From Streptomyces sp. TSRI0281 (lineage in GTDB: Bacteria > Actinomycetota > Actinomycetes > Streptomycetales > Streptomycetaceae): a stretch of 64,000 bases of DNA. The notes beneath the pieces are model-generated. The model was not told the DNA's origin, searched no databases, and saw only the letters and a program-made list of their open reading frames with translations. A program made the position numbers and the translations under genes. The stretch spans positions 62,001 to 126,000 of the forward strand of contig NZ_LWLE01000009.1 of NCBI RefSeq assembly GCF_001905125.1, given 5' to 3'. Positions within the stretch are counted from its first letter, which is position 1. Each line of letters starts with the position of its first letter. This document shows positions 16,107-25,482 of the stretch, piece by piece.

Positions 16107-16620
16107 GCCGGCCCTACTCCTTCGTCGCCGTGCTGGAGCCGGGCGCCACGTCCTGGACCGCGATTCTGGACGCGGTCCGGCTCGGCCCGGAGGACGACGC
16201 GACCGTCATCACGGCCGACCAACTGCGAGGTGTCGTCGAGCGGCTCATCACCGCCGGCCAGTGGCAGACCGGGGACCCGGCATCGTGATCGTCAGTGACG
16301 CCGGCTACGACGTCACCCGCCTGGCCTGGGTCCTGCGCGACCTGCCGGTCGAGCCGGTCGGCCGGGTCCGCTCCCACCGTGTCATGCGTCTGCCGAAGAC
16401 ACCGCGGATGCACGGCGCCGACGGCCGACCGCCCAGCACGGCCCGGAATTCCGCTTCCCCGAACCGGAGACCTGGCCCGAGCCTGCCATCACCACGATCA
16501 CGGACACCACCAACTACGGCAAGGCCGAAACTCAGGCATGGGAACGGGTCCACCCCCGGCTCACCCACCGCTCCTCATGGCTGGACCACGAAGGCGAACT
16601 GCCCTTGGTTGACGAAGACG
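16107..16620 (+). pseudogene. IS701-like transposase fragment
   Basis: RPYSFVAVLEPGATSWTAIL, LITAGQWQTGDP, IVIVSDAGYDVTRLAWVLRD and TTITDTTNYGKAETQAWERV appear in order but in three frames, so at least two frameshifts separate them. The residues match the middle of IS701-type transposases (the DAGYD motif contains a catalytic Asp). Both ends are missing. Confidence 0.65.
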
Positions 16621-17431
16621 TAGTCGGAGTCGAGGTCGCCGTACTCGGTGTGCAGGTAGTCGGCCTACAGCCGGATCAGCTCAGCGCTGACCGGGATCGT
16701 CCTTGTCCTCGCCGACTTGGTGCGGGCGCCGTTGTCGTTGAGCCGCGGCACCACCGACAACTCGCGCTCAGCGACGGCCCCTTCCTCGTGCCGCAAGCCG
16801 AGGGCCTCCCCGATCCGCATGCCCGATTCGACCAGGACGGCGAACAGCAGCCGGTCCCGAAGCCGCTCGCAAGCATCCAGGATGGCCTGGGCCTCGGCTG
16901 CGGCAAGGGTGCGGGGGAGTTCCTGTCAGTCTTCACCGAGATAGCCCGCCGTTGCTGTGGTCGGCCCTTGCTCACATGGTGCAGGAACGGCTTCCACGCG
17001 GTGCTGCGGCCCCCGGCCGACTGCCAGTCGTCAGCAAACTCGCCCACATCGACGCCATAGCGTGCGGCGTGCTGGTAAAAGGCGCTGACCGCCGACAGTT
17101 TTCGGTTCACCGTCGCCTCGCCGCAGTGATGTTCGACCGACGGCAGCACCGCGACCGCCCCAGCCCGGGCTGTTGGCGGTAGCCGCAGCCAGGCGACGAA
17201 CTCGCCGACGTCCTCCAGTCGCACCTCCCGCCAGTCCAGGCCCCGGACGCCGAGGAAGGGGAACCAGTCCTTCAGATCATGCGCATACGCCTTGACCGTG
17301 TTCGGTGACCGCTCGATATCGGTGAGATAGGCCAGGTAGCGCGCGATCGGTTCGACCGGGGCGGCGTCCTCGCCGAGCACCGCCCATGACTCAAGCGGCG
17401 AGGGCGGCATCACCACGCGCCGTACGAGCAT
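16600..17431 (-). pseudogene. Tyrosine recombinase (phage-integrase family), broken
   Basis: The intact N-terminal part starts at ATG 17431 after GGAGGTCCG. It has a SAM-like core-binding domain (YLAYLTDIERSPNTVKAYAHD, NRKLSAVSAFYQHAARYG). Near 16920 the frame shifts; the catalytic domain continues as AILDACERLRDRLLFAVLVE, GMRIGEALGLRHEE and RTIPVSAELIRL. It is then stopped by TAG (about 16674) before ADYLHTEYGDLDSDYVFVNQ and truncated against the IS701 fragment, losing the catalytic HxxR and Tyr. Confidence 0.75.
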
Positions 17432-17630
17432 CGGACCTCCGGGGAATCTGCGTGATGGACAGCGGCAGATAGCCACGTCCATCAGGCGGTTCCCGGGGCT
17501 TCACCCGGGCTTGCTCAACGTCAAGGACGCCCCTTGGGGCGGCTCAAGACAACGTTCGTTTGCCGACAGGTGGTCCGCGGTCACGAGCCGGTCCCCCACT
17601 GCCAGGGCTGTGACGGTCGTATGTGAGTGC

Positions 17631-18194
17631 TCAGGTGCCGTTGGCGCCGAAGCCTGCGACGGCGAGCCGGAAGGCGCGGTCCGCCTGCATCGCCGGGTCG
17701 GTGTACTTCTCGGTGGCCAGGGCGATTCCGACGATCAGTATGAGCAGATCGTCGATGGTGATGTCCGCCCGGACAGTCTGGTCGTCAATGGCCTTGCGTA
17801 GCAGCAAGGCGCCGGCCCCACCGATGGCCTGCGCACAGGAGTCCTGGGTGGCCTCGTCCTGGAGGGGCTGGTAGGAGAGGACGTCCGCCAGACCGCGTGC
17901 GGCGAGTGAGTAGGCGAGCAGCTCGCGCAGCCATTCCACCAGCGCGGAGCGGCTGTCGTGCTCGCCACAGAGCGTATGAGCGCGATCGCACAGGTCATGG
18001 ACGCGCTGTTTGAAGACGGCTTCGAGCAGGGCTTTGCGGGTGGGGAAGTGGCGCCTCACGGTAGCTGATCCGACGCCTGCGATGCGGGCGATCTGCTCAA
18101 GGGATGCCTGGGCTCCTTGGGTCGCCACCTCGGCCTCGGCCACGGCGAGGATGTGCGTGTAGTTGCGGCGGGCGTCCGAGCGCTGGCCGGTCAT
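17631..18194 (-). CDS. TetR-family repressor
   Basis: 187 residues. N-terminal HTH with LEQIARIAGVGSATVRRHFP and TRKALLEAVF; a variable helical ligand domain follows, of the SBP/TetR_C type common next to NmrA-like reductases. ATG 18194 is preceded by GGGGAGATC. Divergent from the NmrA-like gene at 18300 across a 105-bp region with a strong palindrome; likely represses that gene and itself. Ligand unknown. Confidence 0.9.
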   Translation of the reverse strand: MTGQRSDARRNYTHILAVAEAEVATQGAQASLEQIARIAGVGSATVRRHFPTRKALLEAVFKQRVHDLCDRAHTLCGEHDSRSALVEWLRELLAYSLAARGLADVLSYQPLQDEATQDSCAQAIGGAGALLLRKAIDDQTVRADITIDDLLILIVGIALATEKYTDPAMQADRAFRLAVAGFGANGT

Positions 18195-18214
18195 GATCTC
18201 CCCAACATTGATTA

Positions 18215-18270
18215 GTGGCGGGCCCCGCCGTATTGTAGCGAACACAAAACGGCGTGCCCCGCCGTTTGTG
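18215..18270. promoter_or_regulatory. Palindromic operator between TetR and NmrA-like genes
   Basis: CACAAAACGGCG (18243-18254) pairs with CGCCGTTTGTG (18260-18270) around a short spacer, and GGCGGGCCCCGCC lies just upstream (about 18217-18230). The location between a TetR gene and its divergent neighbour and the dyad symmetry fit a TetR operator. Confidence 0.6.
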
Positions 18271-18299
18271 ATGTACGTGACCGCTGAGGAGATGTACAC

Positions 18300-19223
18300 A
18301 TGGCCACTGCCCCAACACCGGTTCTCGTCGCCGGTGCCACTGGCCGCCAAGGCGGTGCCACCGCCCGCGCCCTGCTCGCGCAGGGAACACCGGTGCGCGC
18401 CCTGGTGCGCGACCCGAGCACGCCGCGTGCACGGGCAGTCGAAGAACTCGGCGCCAGCCTGTTCGTGGGCGATCTCACCGAGCCCGCAACCCTTGAGGCG
18501 GCCATGGACGGCGTGCGGGCCGTCTTCTCCGTGCAGATGCCCGCATATACCGAGCAGGGGTTCGACTTCGCCGGCGAGGTCAGCCAGGCGGACAACCTCA
18601 TGACGACTGCGCGGGCCGCCGGTGTAGAGCAGTTCGTCCAGTCCTCCACCAGCGGCGTGGGACAGCACGTCGAGGCTCCGGGCTGGGCCGAAGGACGGTG
18701 GGCGGTGATGGAAGCCCCGCTCGGCACGAAGGCTGCGATCCAGGACCGGCTGCGCGAACTCGACTTCCCCTACTGGACGTTGCTCAAGCCGTCGTTCTTC
18801 ATGGAGAACTTCGAGCCGTCCATGCGGTTCTACTTCCCCCGCGGCGTCGAAGGGGGTCTGGTCACCGTCGTCAAACCGAGCACGCACCTGGCACTCGTAG
18901 CAGCCAAGGACGTGGGCCGAGCCGCGGCGGCTGCCATGTCCGCCCCCGCCGAGTTCCACCGAGTGGAACTGGAGCTCACCAGCGATTACCTGACCATGAC
19001 CGAAATCGCCGAGATCCTCTCCCGCGCCGTGGGCGTCCCGCTGACGGCCCCGGACATGACCGAGGAACAGGCCCGCGCCGCCGGAATGGGAGACATGGGC
19101 GCCACGCACGAGTTCATGGAGGTTGTCGGCCAGCCGGCCCGGCCACAGTTCGCCCGTGCGCTGGGCATCGGCCTGACCAGCTTCGAAGAGTGGGCGCACG
19201 AACATCTGCGGCCCGCCGCCTGA
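18300..19223 (+). CDS. NmrA-like NAD(P)-binding protein
   Basis: 307 residues, atypical SDR of the NmrA/HSCARG type. Rossmann motif VAGATGRQGGATARALL at the N-terminus; ALVRDPSTPRA follows the second strand as in NADP-preferring members; FVQSSTSGVGQH and FFMENF are typical of the family. Family members bind NAD(P)H as redox sensors or act as quinone/aldehyde reductases; no catalytic YxxxK is seen. Probably controlled by the divergent TetR repressor. Full length. Confidence 0.88.
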   Translation: MATAPTPVLVAGATGRQGGATARALLAQGTPVRALVRDPSTPRARAVEELGASLFVGDLTEPATLEAAMDGVRAVFSVQMPAYTEQGFDFAGEVSQADNLMTTARAAGVEQFVQSSTSGVGQHVEAPGWAEGRWAVMEAPLGTKAAIQDRLRELDFPYWTLLKPSFFMENFEPSMRFYFPRGVEGGLVTVVKPSTHLALVAAKDVGRAAAAAMSAPAEFHRVELELTSDYLTMTEIAEILSRAVGVPLTAPDMTEEQARAAGMGDMGATHEFMEVVGQPARPQFARALGIGLTSFEEWAHEHLRPAA

Positions 19224-19326
19224 GCAGGGAGGTATGACGCCAGCGTGTCGCCGTGCGCCTGCTCGACGGCTTCGGGGCGAGCCTCGCGCTTGGCGTGCTC
19301 GGCCATGCCGACCCGGCCCCGACCTC

Positions 19327-19775
19327 TCAGGGGGTGTGACCGCAGCCGGCCGCAGCCGGCTGCTGTTCGCGCAGCGGAGTGAAGTCCACGTCCAACTTCG
19401 GATCGTACGCCTCCGGCTGGATGCCCAACTCGTGCGTGCTGTACTCGCCGAACCGTTTGATGTGCTCGGTCAGGTACGGCGAGATGTGGGCCAGGCCCAG
19501 TGTCTGTTTCATCTCGCGGTAGTCGTTCTCGATGCGCCGGCGGAGCTTCGCGGTGCGCACAAGGACGGGCAGCGGGGTGGTCCCGGGCAGGTTGGAGAGC
19601 CAGAACTGCACGGGCTCGTCCTGGTCGGCGGGCCACTCCGCCAGCAGCCAGCGCATCGGAAGCTCGCTGCCGGCCGTGGCCTTGCGGATCTCACGTCCGG
19701 CGGGCCGGATCCGCAGGGCCACGAAGCGCGAGTACATGCGCTTGTGCCCGCCGACCCGGACCGAGCGGCGGATCA
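19327..19775 (-). pseudogene. Transposase mosaic: IS701-like segment joined to Tn3-type tail
   Basis: On the minus strand, RFVALRIRPAGREIRKATAG, LPMRWLLAEWPADQDEP and AKLRRRIENDYREMKQTLGL match the C-terminal half of IS701-type transposases. Directly after GLAH the sequence becomes ISPYLTEHIKRFGEYSTHEL, which resembles the C-terminus of Tn3-family transposases, and ends at a stop at 19327. The join is in frame and looks like recombination between two degraded elements. Confidence 0.55.
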
Positions 19776-19905
19776 TCAAGGTCAGGGTTCTGCGCCGCTG
19801 GGGACCGGCCCGCATCGCGTACCTGCTCGGGCTGAACCCGGCGACCTCGTGCACGTCGACATCAAGAAACTCGGCAACATCCCCGACGACCTCCTCAAGC
19901 AGCCC
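19768..19905 (+). pseudogene. IS481-like transposase remnant with internal deletion
   Basis: VLRRWGPARIAYLLGLNPA is the N-terminal HTH of IS481-family transposases. At GAACCCGGCGACCTC it jumps to GDLVHVDIKKLGNIPD, which normally lies ~50 residues further on and contains the first catalytic Asp. The overlap at the junction suggests a microhomology deletion that also shifts the frame. Confidence 0.6.
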
Positions 19906-19960
19906 ACCCGGGCCCTGCACGCCAACGGCACCATTGATGTCGACCTCGGCGTGAAAATCC

Positions 19961-20467
19961 GCGTCGCCCGCATCCAGCCCGTCACCCTCCCCGCGGCGAC
20001 AGCCCACAGCCTTTCGCGGGGGCCGGACCGGACGTGCCCCGGTGACGGACTACGCGGACATCTGCCAGAGAGGATCAGCTGTGACAGCACTGGCATTCCA
20101 AGTGCCAACACAGAAGTTCAGGCCGTTCGGACACGCCGGCCGAGAAGACTGCTCTACTTCGGCGGGGAAATATGGTGACGGATTGTTTTTTGATCGGTTC
20201 GTAATTGTGGGGCATGAACTTTCGAGTAAACATTTCTGCAGCGCGCAGAAACGTTCCTCGCCACGTAAAAACAAAACGAAGACAGAGGGGTGGCTCGTTG
20301 GAATTTCCTATAGTCCTGAATTAGTACTAGAAAAAAGGTCCGACTCGCCACCATTCCTCCGGGTTTAAGAGCTACTGCTGTGCGTAATGTGCTGCCGACA
20401 CACGAGGGCTTCCGGGAAAACGTGAACGGCTCGGAAGCCGCCGCCTCGCACAGAAAACCGGTTTCTG
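19961..20467. other. Intergenic, AT-rich upstream region of the ice-binding-like gene
   Basis: No gene recognised. Bases ~20160-20340 are much richer in A/T than the rest of the window (runs such as TTGTTTTTTGATCGG and GTAAAAACAAAACG). This fits promoter or regulatory DNA for the gene at 20468, or DNA of foreign origin. Confidence 0.4.
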
Positions 20468-21694
20468 ATGAAGCTCAGAACTCCTGATATCGCAGTACGG
20501 CGCATTGTCTCTTCCTGGCTCACCGCCGCTCTCACCGCGACGGTCGCCGCAGCCATGGTGGCCGTGACACCGGCCCCGGCATTCGCCATCGCCACGCCCG
20601 TACCGCTCGGGACGGCGGACAGTTTCGCCGTGCTGGCAGGGGAGTCGGTCACCAACACCGGACCCACCGTGATCACCGGGGACGTCGGCGTCAGCCCGGG
20701 AACGGCCATCAGCGGATTCCCGCCGGGGCTCGTGAACGGGGTCCAGCACTCGGCCGACGCCGTGGCGCTCCAGGCGAAGTCGGACCTGGTGGCGGCGTTC
20801 AACAACGCGGCGGGCCAGGCCACGGACGCCGCGCTCCCGCCGGACGCCGGGGGTCTGACGCTGGTGCCCGGCGTCTACACGGCATCCTCGACGCTGGGCC
20901 TGACCGGCACGCTCACTCTCGACGCGCAGGGTGACCCCAACGCCGTATGGGTCTTCCAGGTCGGATCGGGTCTGACGACGGCGTCCGGCAGCCGTGTCAA
21001 CCTCATCAACGGTGCGCAGCCGTGCAAGGTGTTCTGGGAAATCGGCAGTTCGGCGACGCTCGGTACGAATTCGACCTTCATCGGCAACATCCTGGCGCTG
21101 ACGTCAATCAGCGTGACCACCGGCGCGACCATCGAGGGCCGCGCGCTGGCCCGTAACGGCTCGGTCACTCTGGACAATAACCGCATCACCCGGTCCACCT
21201 GCTCCGGCGGCACCACGTCCGGCACCACCACGGGTACGACCACCGGCACCACGACGGGCACGACGACCGGGACCACCACCGGCACCACGGGCGGCGTGCT
21301 GGGCGGGGTGCTCGGCGGCGTCCTGACCGGCGGCACGACCGGCGGGACCGGCGGGGTGCTGGGCGGGGTGCTCGGCGGCGTCCTGACCGGCGGCACCACA
21401 GGAGGCACTCCGGGCGGCTCGACCACCACCGGGACCACCACGGGGAACACCGTCGGCAACACCTCCGGGAACATCGCCGGCAACACCACAGGCGGCGGCA
21501 AGGGCGGCGTTATCGGCGGCGGCAAGGGCGGCGGCACCGGCGGCCACTCCGGCGGCGGCAAGGGCGGCGGCACCGGCGGCCACTCCGGCGGTCACGACAG
21601 CGGCGGCTACGGCGACGGGAGCCCCGGCGACCACGGCGAGGAGCACGGCGGCTACGGCGACAAGCCGGAGGGCTACGGCCACCACGAGGGCTGA
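20468..21694 (+). CDS. Secreted ice-binding-like protein (DUF3494) with repetitive tail
   Basis: 408 residues. A signal peptide covers residues 1-~40 (hydrophobic ALTATVAAAMVAV, then APAFA). Residues ~41-245 are a DUF3494/ice-binding-like beta-helical domain: FAVLAGESVTNTGPTVITGD, GDVGVSPGTAISGFP, TLTLDAQGDPNAVWVFQVGS, FWEIGSSATLGTNSTFIGNI. The tail (~246-408) is low-complexity: (GTTT)n, two copies of a GGVLGGVLGGVLTGG block, then GGGKGGGTGGHSG repeats and a His/Gly/Asp-rich end. The domain occurs in many non-polar bacteria where it serves as an adhesion or surface module, so ice binding is not assured. No LPXTG motif; a glycine-rich extracellular or wall-associated role is likely. Confidence 0.85.
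   Translation: MKLRTPDIAVRRIVSSWLTAALTATVAAAMVAVTPAPAFAIATPVPLGTADSFAVLAGESVTNTGPTVITGDVGVSPGTAISGFPPGLVNGVQHSADAVALQAKSDLVAAFNNAAGQATDAALPPDAGGLTLVPGVYTASSTLGLTGTLTLDAQGDPNAVWVFQVGSGLTTASGSRVNLINGAQPCKVFWEIGSSATLGTNSTFIGNILALTSISVTTGATIEGRALARNGSVTLDNNRITRSTCSGGTTSGTTTGTTTGTTTGTTTGTTTGTTGGVLGGVLGGVLTGGTTGGTGGVLGGVLGGVLTGGTTGGTPGGSTTTGTTTGNTVGNTSGNIAGNTTGGGKGGVIGGGKGGGTGGHSGGGKGGGTGGHSGGHDSGGYGDGSPGDHGEEHGGYGDKPEGYGHHEG
21291..21395 (+). repeat. In-gene 60-bp repeat encoding Gly/Val/Leu blocks
   Basis: Two nearly identical 45-bp blocks (21291-21335 and 21351-21395, period 60) encode GGVLGGVLGGVLTGGT. They sit between a GTTT-rich array upstream and GGGKGGGTGGHSG repeats downstream, so tail length may vary between strains by slippage. 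Confidence 0.8.
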
Positions 21695-21721
21695 CCGGCG
21701 GCGCGGCTCACGCGCTGCCGG

Positions 21722-22480
21722 ATGACCGGTGTGCGGCGGGGCATGTCCTCCTGCCCCGCCGCACGCTTCCACGAGACGGACGACGAGAAGAACAGGGCGG
21801 GGCTGGGGCACGTGCTGGGTGGAGCCGCAACGGAACATGTACGCAGGCACGTAGGCGAGTACGTACGCAGACAGGTACGCAGAAGAGTCCTCAACACCGC
21901 CGTGGCGCTCTGCCTGACCATGGCCCTGGCCCACGTCGGTCTGGTGTTCTTGCACGTGGCACCGTCGAATACGGTGTCGCAGCGCTTCAGCTCACAGGTG
22001 GACGCCTGGGTCTATCCCCTCTTCGAGCAGAACTGGCGGCTGTTCGCCCCTGACCCGGACTCCGTCAACCGGCAGATCTCCGCGCGGACGGCGCACACGG
22101 CCCCGGACGGCTCTATCCAGGTCAGCGGCTGGATCGACCTGACCGCCGTGGACGCCTCCGCCATCGAGCACAACGCCTTCCCGAGCCACACCTCGCAGAA
22201 CATGCTGCGCCGGTCCTGGACGTCGTACGTCGAACTCCACGGCGGCGACGACGTACCGCGCTCGGACCGGGCCGTGATGATGCAGCGCTACCTGCGCAAC
22301 ATCGCCGCCGACCGCATGGCCGAACGGGACGGCAAGCGGCGGTTCGAGAACATCCAGCTCCGGGTGGTCACCCTGCCCGTAGCCGCTCCGGGCAGCACGG
22401 ACCGTGACCGCCGTGCCGCCGCCGCGAAGAACGCCGAGACACGGCTTCTGCCCTGGTGGAAGGTGGCCTCCGATGCCTGA
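21722..22480 (+). CDS. DUF5819-family membrane-anchored protein
   Basis: 252 residues as called. A single membrane segment (NTAVALCLTMALAHVGLVFLHVA, residues ~58-80) is followed by a conserved extracytoplasmic part (VYPLFEQNWRLFAPDPDSVN, MQRYLRNIAADRM). The first ~55 residues are poorly conserved in appearance and the true start may be internal. It overlaps the HTTM gene by 8 bp. DUF5819 proteins are regularly found upstream of HTTM proteins in actinobacteria, so they probably form one membrane complex; the biochemical role is unknown. Confidence 0.85.
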   Translation: MTGVRRGMSSCPAARFHETDDEKNRAGLGHVLGGAATEHVRRHVGEYVRRQVRRRVLNTAVALCLTMALAHVGLVFLHVAPSNTVSQRFSSQVDAWVYPLFEQNWRLFAPDPDSVNRQISARTAHTAPDGSIQVSGWIDLTAVDASAIEHNAFPSHTSQNMLRRSWTSYVELHGGDDVPRSDRAVMMQRYLRNIAADRMAERDGKRRFENIQLRVVTLPVAAPGSTDRDRRAAAAKNAETRLLPWWKVASDA

Positions 22481-23663
22481 ACCGGCCAACAGCCCGACCC
22501 GCCTACCTGAGGCGGCCAGCAGCCCGATCCGTCCGCTGAACGCGGTCGGCGGCCCGACCCGCCCGCTGGTACGGGTGACGGGCGCGGCGCGCCACGCGTG
22601 GGCGCTGCTGACCGAACGCCCTCTCTCCCTCTACGCGGTGTCCGTCCTGCGCATCGGGTACGGCCTGCTCTACCTCGTCTTCCTGCTGCGCGAGTTCCCG
22701 CACCGCGACGAGATCTGGGGCCCCGGCTCCCCGTGGACTCCGGACCTGGCCCGGCAGCTCTTCGACCAGACCGGCTGGGTCAGCGTGCTGACCCTCTCCG
22801 ACAGCCGCCTCCACTTCGAGCTCTGTTACACGGCCGCGCTCGTCGTCAGCGTCCTGTTCCTGCTGGGCTGGCGGACCCGCGCGGTCTCCGTGCTCTTCGC
22901 CGTCGTCGTGGCCTCGTTCCACGCGCGGTCGATCTTCATGACGGACGGCGGCGACAACCTCGTCCTCCTGATGGCGCTCTACCTCGTCCTCACCGCGTCC
23001 GGCCGCCGCTGGTCCCTGGACTCGAGGAGAGTCGGCCGCCCGCGCGGCTGCGGGCGGCTGCCCGCACTCCCGCCCCAACTCCAAGACGCGCGACGCACCT
23101 TGGTCACGGCCGTGCACAACTGCGGGCTCCTCGTGATCGCCGTCCAGGTCTGCTTCCTCTACGGCGCCGCCGGCCTCTACAAGGTGCAGGGCGGCACCTG
23201 GGGCGCCGGAACCGCGCTGCACTACGTCCTGAACCTCGACCTCTTCCAGCCGTGGCCCGCGCTGTCGCACTGGGCGGACGACCAGGCGCTGGCCATCGCG
23301 GTCGTCGGCTACCTGACCGTGCTCCTCCAGGTCGCCTTCCCGTTCGTGCTGTTCGGCAGGCTCAAGTACCCGGTGCTGACGATGCTGCTCGGGATGCACA
23401 TCGGGATCGCGGTCCTCATGGGGCTGCCGCTGTTCTCCGGCGCGATGATCATCGCCGACGCGGTGTTCCTGCCCGACCGCTTCTGGGTCGCGGCCGGAAA
23501 ACTGGTCCGGAGGGCGCTCGGACGTACGGAAGAGCCACAGCCGGTGGCAGCAGAGACACCGGAGGCTCCTGAGGCCGCTGGGACGCCGGAGACCTCAGAG
23601 GAGCGGCGAGGCGTGGTGCCGAAGCAGGGCAGCTCCGTGTCCCCCGTACCCGATCGTCCCTAG
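22473..23663 (+). CDS. HTTM-domain (gamma-carboxylase-like) membrane protein
   Basis: 396 residues from ATG 22473, overlapping the DUF5819 stop. Several hydrophobic helices (SVLRIGYGLLYLVFLL, AALVVSVLFLLGW, VIAVQVCFLYGAAGLYKVQG, IAVVGYLTVLLQVAFPFVLF) and the HTTM pattern FMTDGGDNLV and WGAGTALHYVLNLD mark the horizontally transferred transmembrane domain family related to vitamin K-dependent gamma-carboxylase. The last ~50 residues are Pro/Glu-rich and cytoplasmic. Substrate unknown; pairing with DUF5819 suggests it acts on or with that protein. Confidence 0.88.
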   Translation: MPEPANSPTRLPEAASSPIRPLNAVGGPTRPLVRVTGAARHAWALLTERPLSLYAVSVLRIGYGLLYLVFLLREFPHRDEIWGPGSPWTPDLARQLFDQTGWVSVLTLSDSRLHFELCYTAALVVSVLFLLGWRTRAVSVLFAVVVASFHARSIFMTDGGDNLVLLMALYLVLTASGRRWSLDSRRVGRPRGCGRLPALPPQLQDARRTLVTAVHNCGLLVIAVQVCFLYGAAGLYKVQGGTWGAGTALHYVLNLDLFQPWPALSHWADDQALAIAVVGYLTVLLQVAFPFVLFGRLKYPVLTMLLGMHIGIAVLMGLPLFSGAMIIADAVFLPDRFWVAAGKLVRRALGRTEEPQPVAAETPEAPEAAGTPETSEERRGVVPKQGSSVSPVPDRP

Positions 23664-23708
23664 TGTCCTGCGCCGGAAATGGGAGCTCTAAGTTGGCAGG
23701 CTGTTTTT

Positions 23709-24600
23709 ATGTCGCCTCGGGGTCCTCGTCCTGTCGATGTTGGGCTGTCCGCCGAGGAACGTGCGGAGTTGACGCGCTGGGCGCGACGGGCGAAGACCGC
23801 GCAGTATCTGGCGTTGCGCGCGAAGATCGTGCTGCGGTGTGTGGAGGGCGGCACGAACAAGGAGACCGCCGCCGAACTCGGTGTCGCTCACGCGACGGTC
23901 AACCGATGGCGGTCGAGGTTCATCCGCTTGCGGCTGGACGGGCTGACCGATGAGCCGCGTCCCGGCCGGCCGCCCTCAATCCTTCTCGACCAGGTCGAAG
24001 ACGTGCTCACCGCGACGTTGGAATCCACCGCGGGCAAGGACACCCACTGGTCGCGGGCCTCCATGGCCAAGAGTTCCGGCCTGTCGAGATCGACGATCGG
24101 GCGGATCTGGACGAGGTTCGACCTCAAGCCGCACCTCCAGGACGCGTTCAAGCTGTCGACGGATCCGTTGTTCGTGGAGAAGGCCGTCGACGTCGTCGGC
24201 CTGTACCACCACCCGCCCGAGAAGGCGGTCGTGCTGTGCGTGGACGAGAAGTCCCAGATACAGGCGCTGGACCGCTCCCAGCCCGTGCTGCCAATGATGC
24301 CGGGCATGCCCGGGCGTCGTACCCACGACTACTGCAGGCATGGCATCACCAGCCTGTTCGCGGCCTTCAACATCGCTGATGGCACCGTCATATCGGAACT
24401 CCACCGACGCCACCGGGCCATCGAGTTCAAGAAGTTCCTGATCCGAATCGACAAGGCCGTGCCCACCGGCCTGGACGTGCACTTGGTGTGTGACAACTAC
24501 GCCACCCACCACACCGCCGAGATCAGGACCTGGCTCGGTAAGCACCCCCGCTTCCACATCCACTTCACTCCCAGCCGACCTCGCGGCCTTCGGAGCACAA
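23709..24600 (+). pseudogene. IS630-family transposase, C-terminally truncated
   Basis: Starts MSPRGPRPVDVGLSAEERAE. The HTH (NKETAAELGVAHATVNRWRS) is followed by the DDE-core elements VVLCVDEKSQIQALD and VHLVCDNYATHHTAEI. After FTPSRPRG the sequence loses similarity: the segment with the third catalytic Glu and the C-terminus is missing. The frame stays open to 24905 but is unrelated, so the right end was replaced rather than frameshifted. 24601-24915 holds nothing else I recognise. Confidence 0.8.
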
Positions 24601-24915
24601 AGCCCCGCACTCGCCACCCGCTACCGGACCAACTAACCCTCCATCTCAGCGAGGATCACAGGGTCCCGGTCGCCCAATCGGGACCCTGTTGTCGGCGTAC
24701 GGAGTTGGATCCCCAGTCGCGTACCTTTCTTCGCCCCCACCTGTCAGGCCACGTCCGTCTCGCGCTCGATTACCTGGAGGCGGTTCTTGAGCCGGTAGCG
24801 GGGGCCGCTGATCGGGACGACGCGGTGGACCTGTCCGATGCCGCTGTGAGCATCTGCCTTCCGCAAGGCAGAGTCTTCACAGATGAGGCTTGGTCTGCCG
24901 CGTGAGTGATGCTGC

Positions 24916-25482
24916 TCAGCGCCTCCTCTCGTACCTGGTCAGGACCACACCGCCGGGAAACGTCCGCGTCTCCACCAGGTTCAGGTTCACCCAGCTGTCC
25001 AGCGCGGTGAAGAACGGCGTGCCGCTGCCCACCAGGACCGGATGAGCGGCGATCAAGTACTCGTCGATCAGCCCGGCGCGCATGGCCGCCCCGGCGAGCG
25101 TTGCGCCGCCGATGTCCATGGGGCCGCCGTCCTCGGCCTTGAGCCGGGTGATCTCTGCGATCGCGTCGCCGGTGACCAGGCGGGTGTTCCAGTCGACCTT
25201 GTCGATCGTCGAGGAGAACACCACCTTCGGCGTGTCCCGCCAGTTCCGCGCGAACTCGATCTCCGCCGGGGTGGCGTTGGGCTGCTGGTCGCCGGTCGGC
25301 CAGTAGGAGCTCATCGTCTCCCACAGCTTGCGCCCATACAGCGACAGGCCACTCGCCTGCTCGTGGTCGAGCCACCACTGGAACAGCTCGTCGCTCGGCG
25401 GCCCGCTCCAGCCGATGTCGTCGCCGGCCGCGGCGATGTAGCCGTCCAGCGTCAGGTTCATGCCGTAGATCAGTTTCCGCAT
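24916..25482 (-). CDS. RibD-like dihydrofolate reductase family protein
   Basis: 188 residues. MRKLIYGMNLTLDGYIA at the start, LYGRKLWETMSSYW, PKVVFSSTID, GGATLAGAAMRAGLIDEYLI and PVLVGSGTPFF define the RibD C-terminal/DHFR-like reductase family of small stand-alone proteins common in Streptomyces. They bind NADPH; the physiological substrate is not established and they are not true riboflavin enzymes. ATG 25482 is chosen by family length. Confidence 0.88.
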   Translation of the reverse strand: MRKLIYGMNLTLDGYIAAAGDDIGWSGPPSDELFQWWLDHEQASGLSLYGRKLWETMSSYWPTGDQQPNATPAEIEFARNWRDTPKVVFSSTIDKVDWNTRLVTGDAIAEITRLKAEDGGPMDIGGATLAGAAMRAGLIDEYLIAAHPVLVGSGTPFFTALDSWVNLNLVETRTFPGGVVLTRYERRR

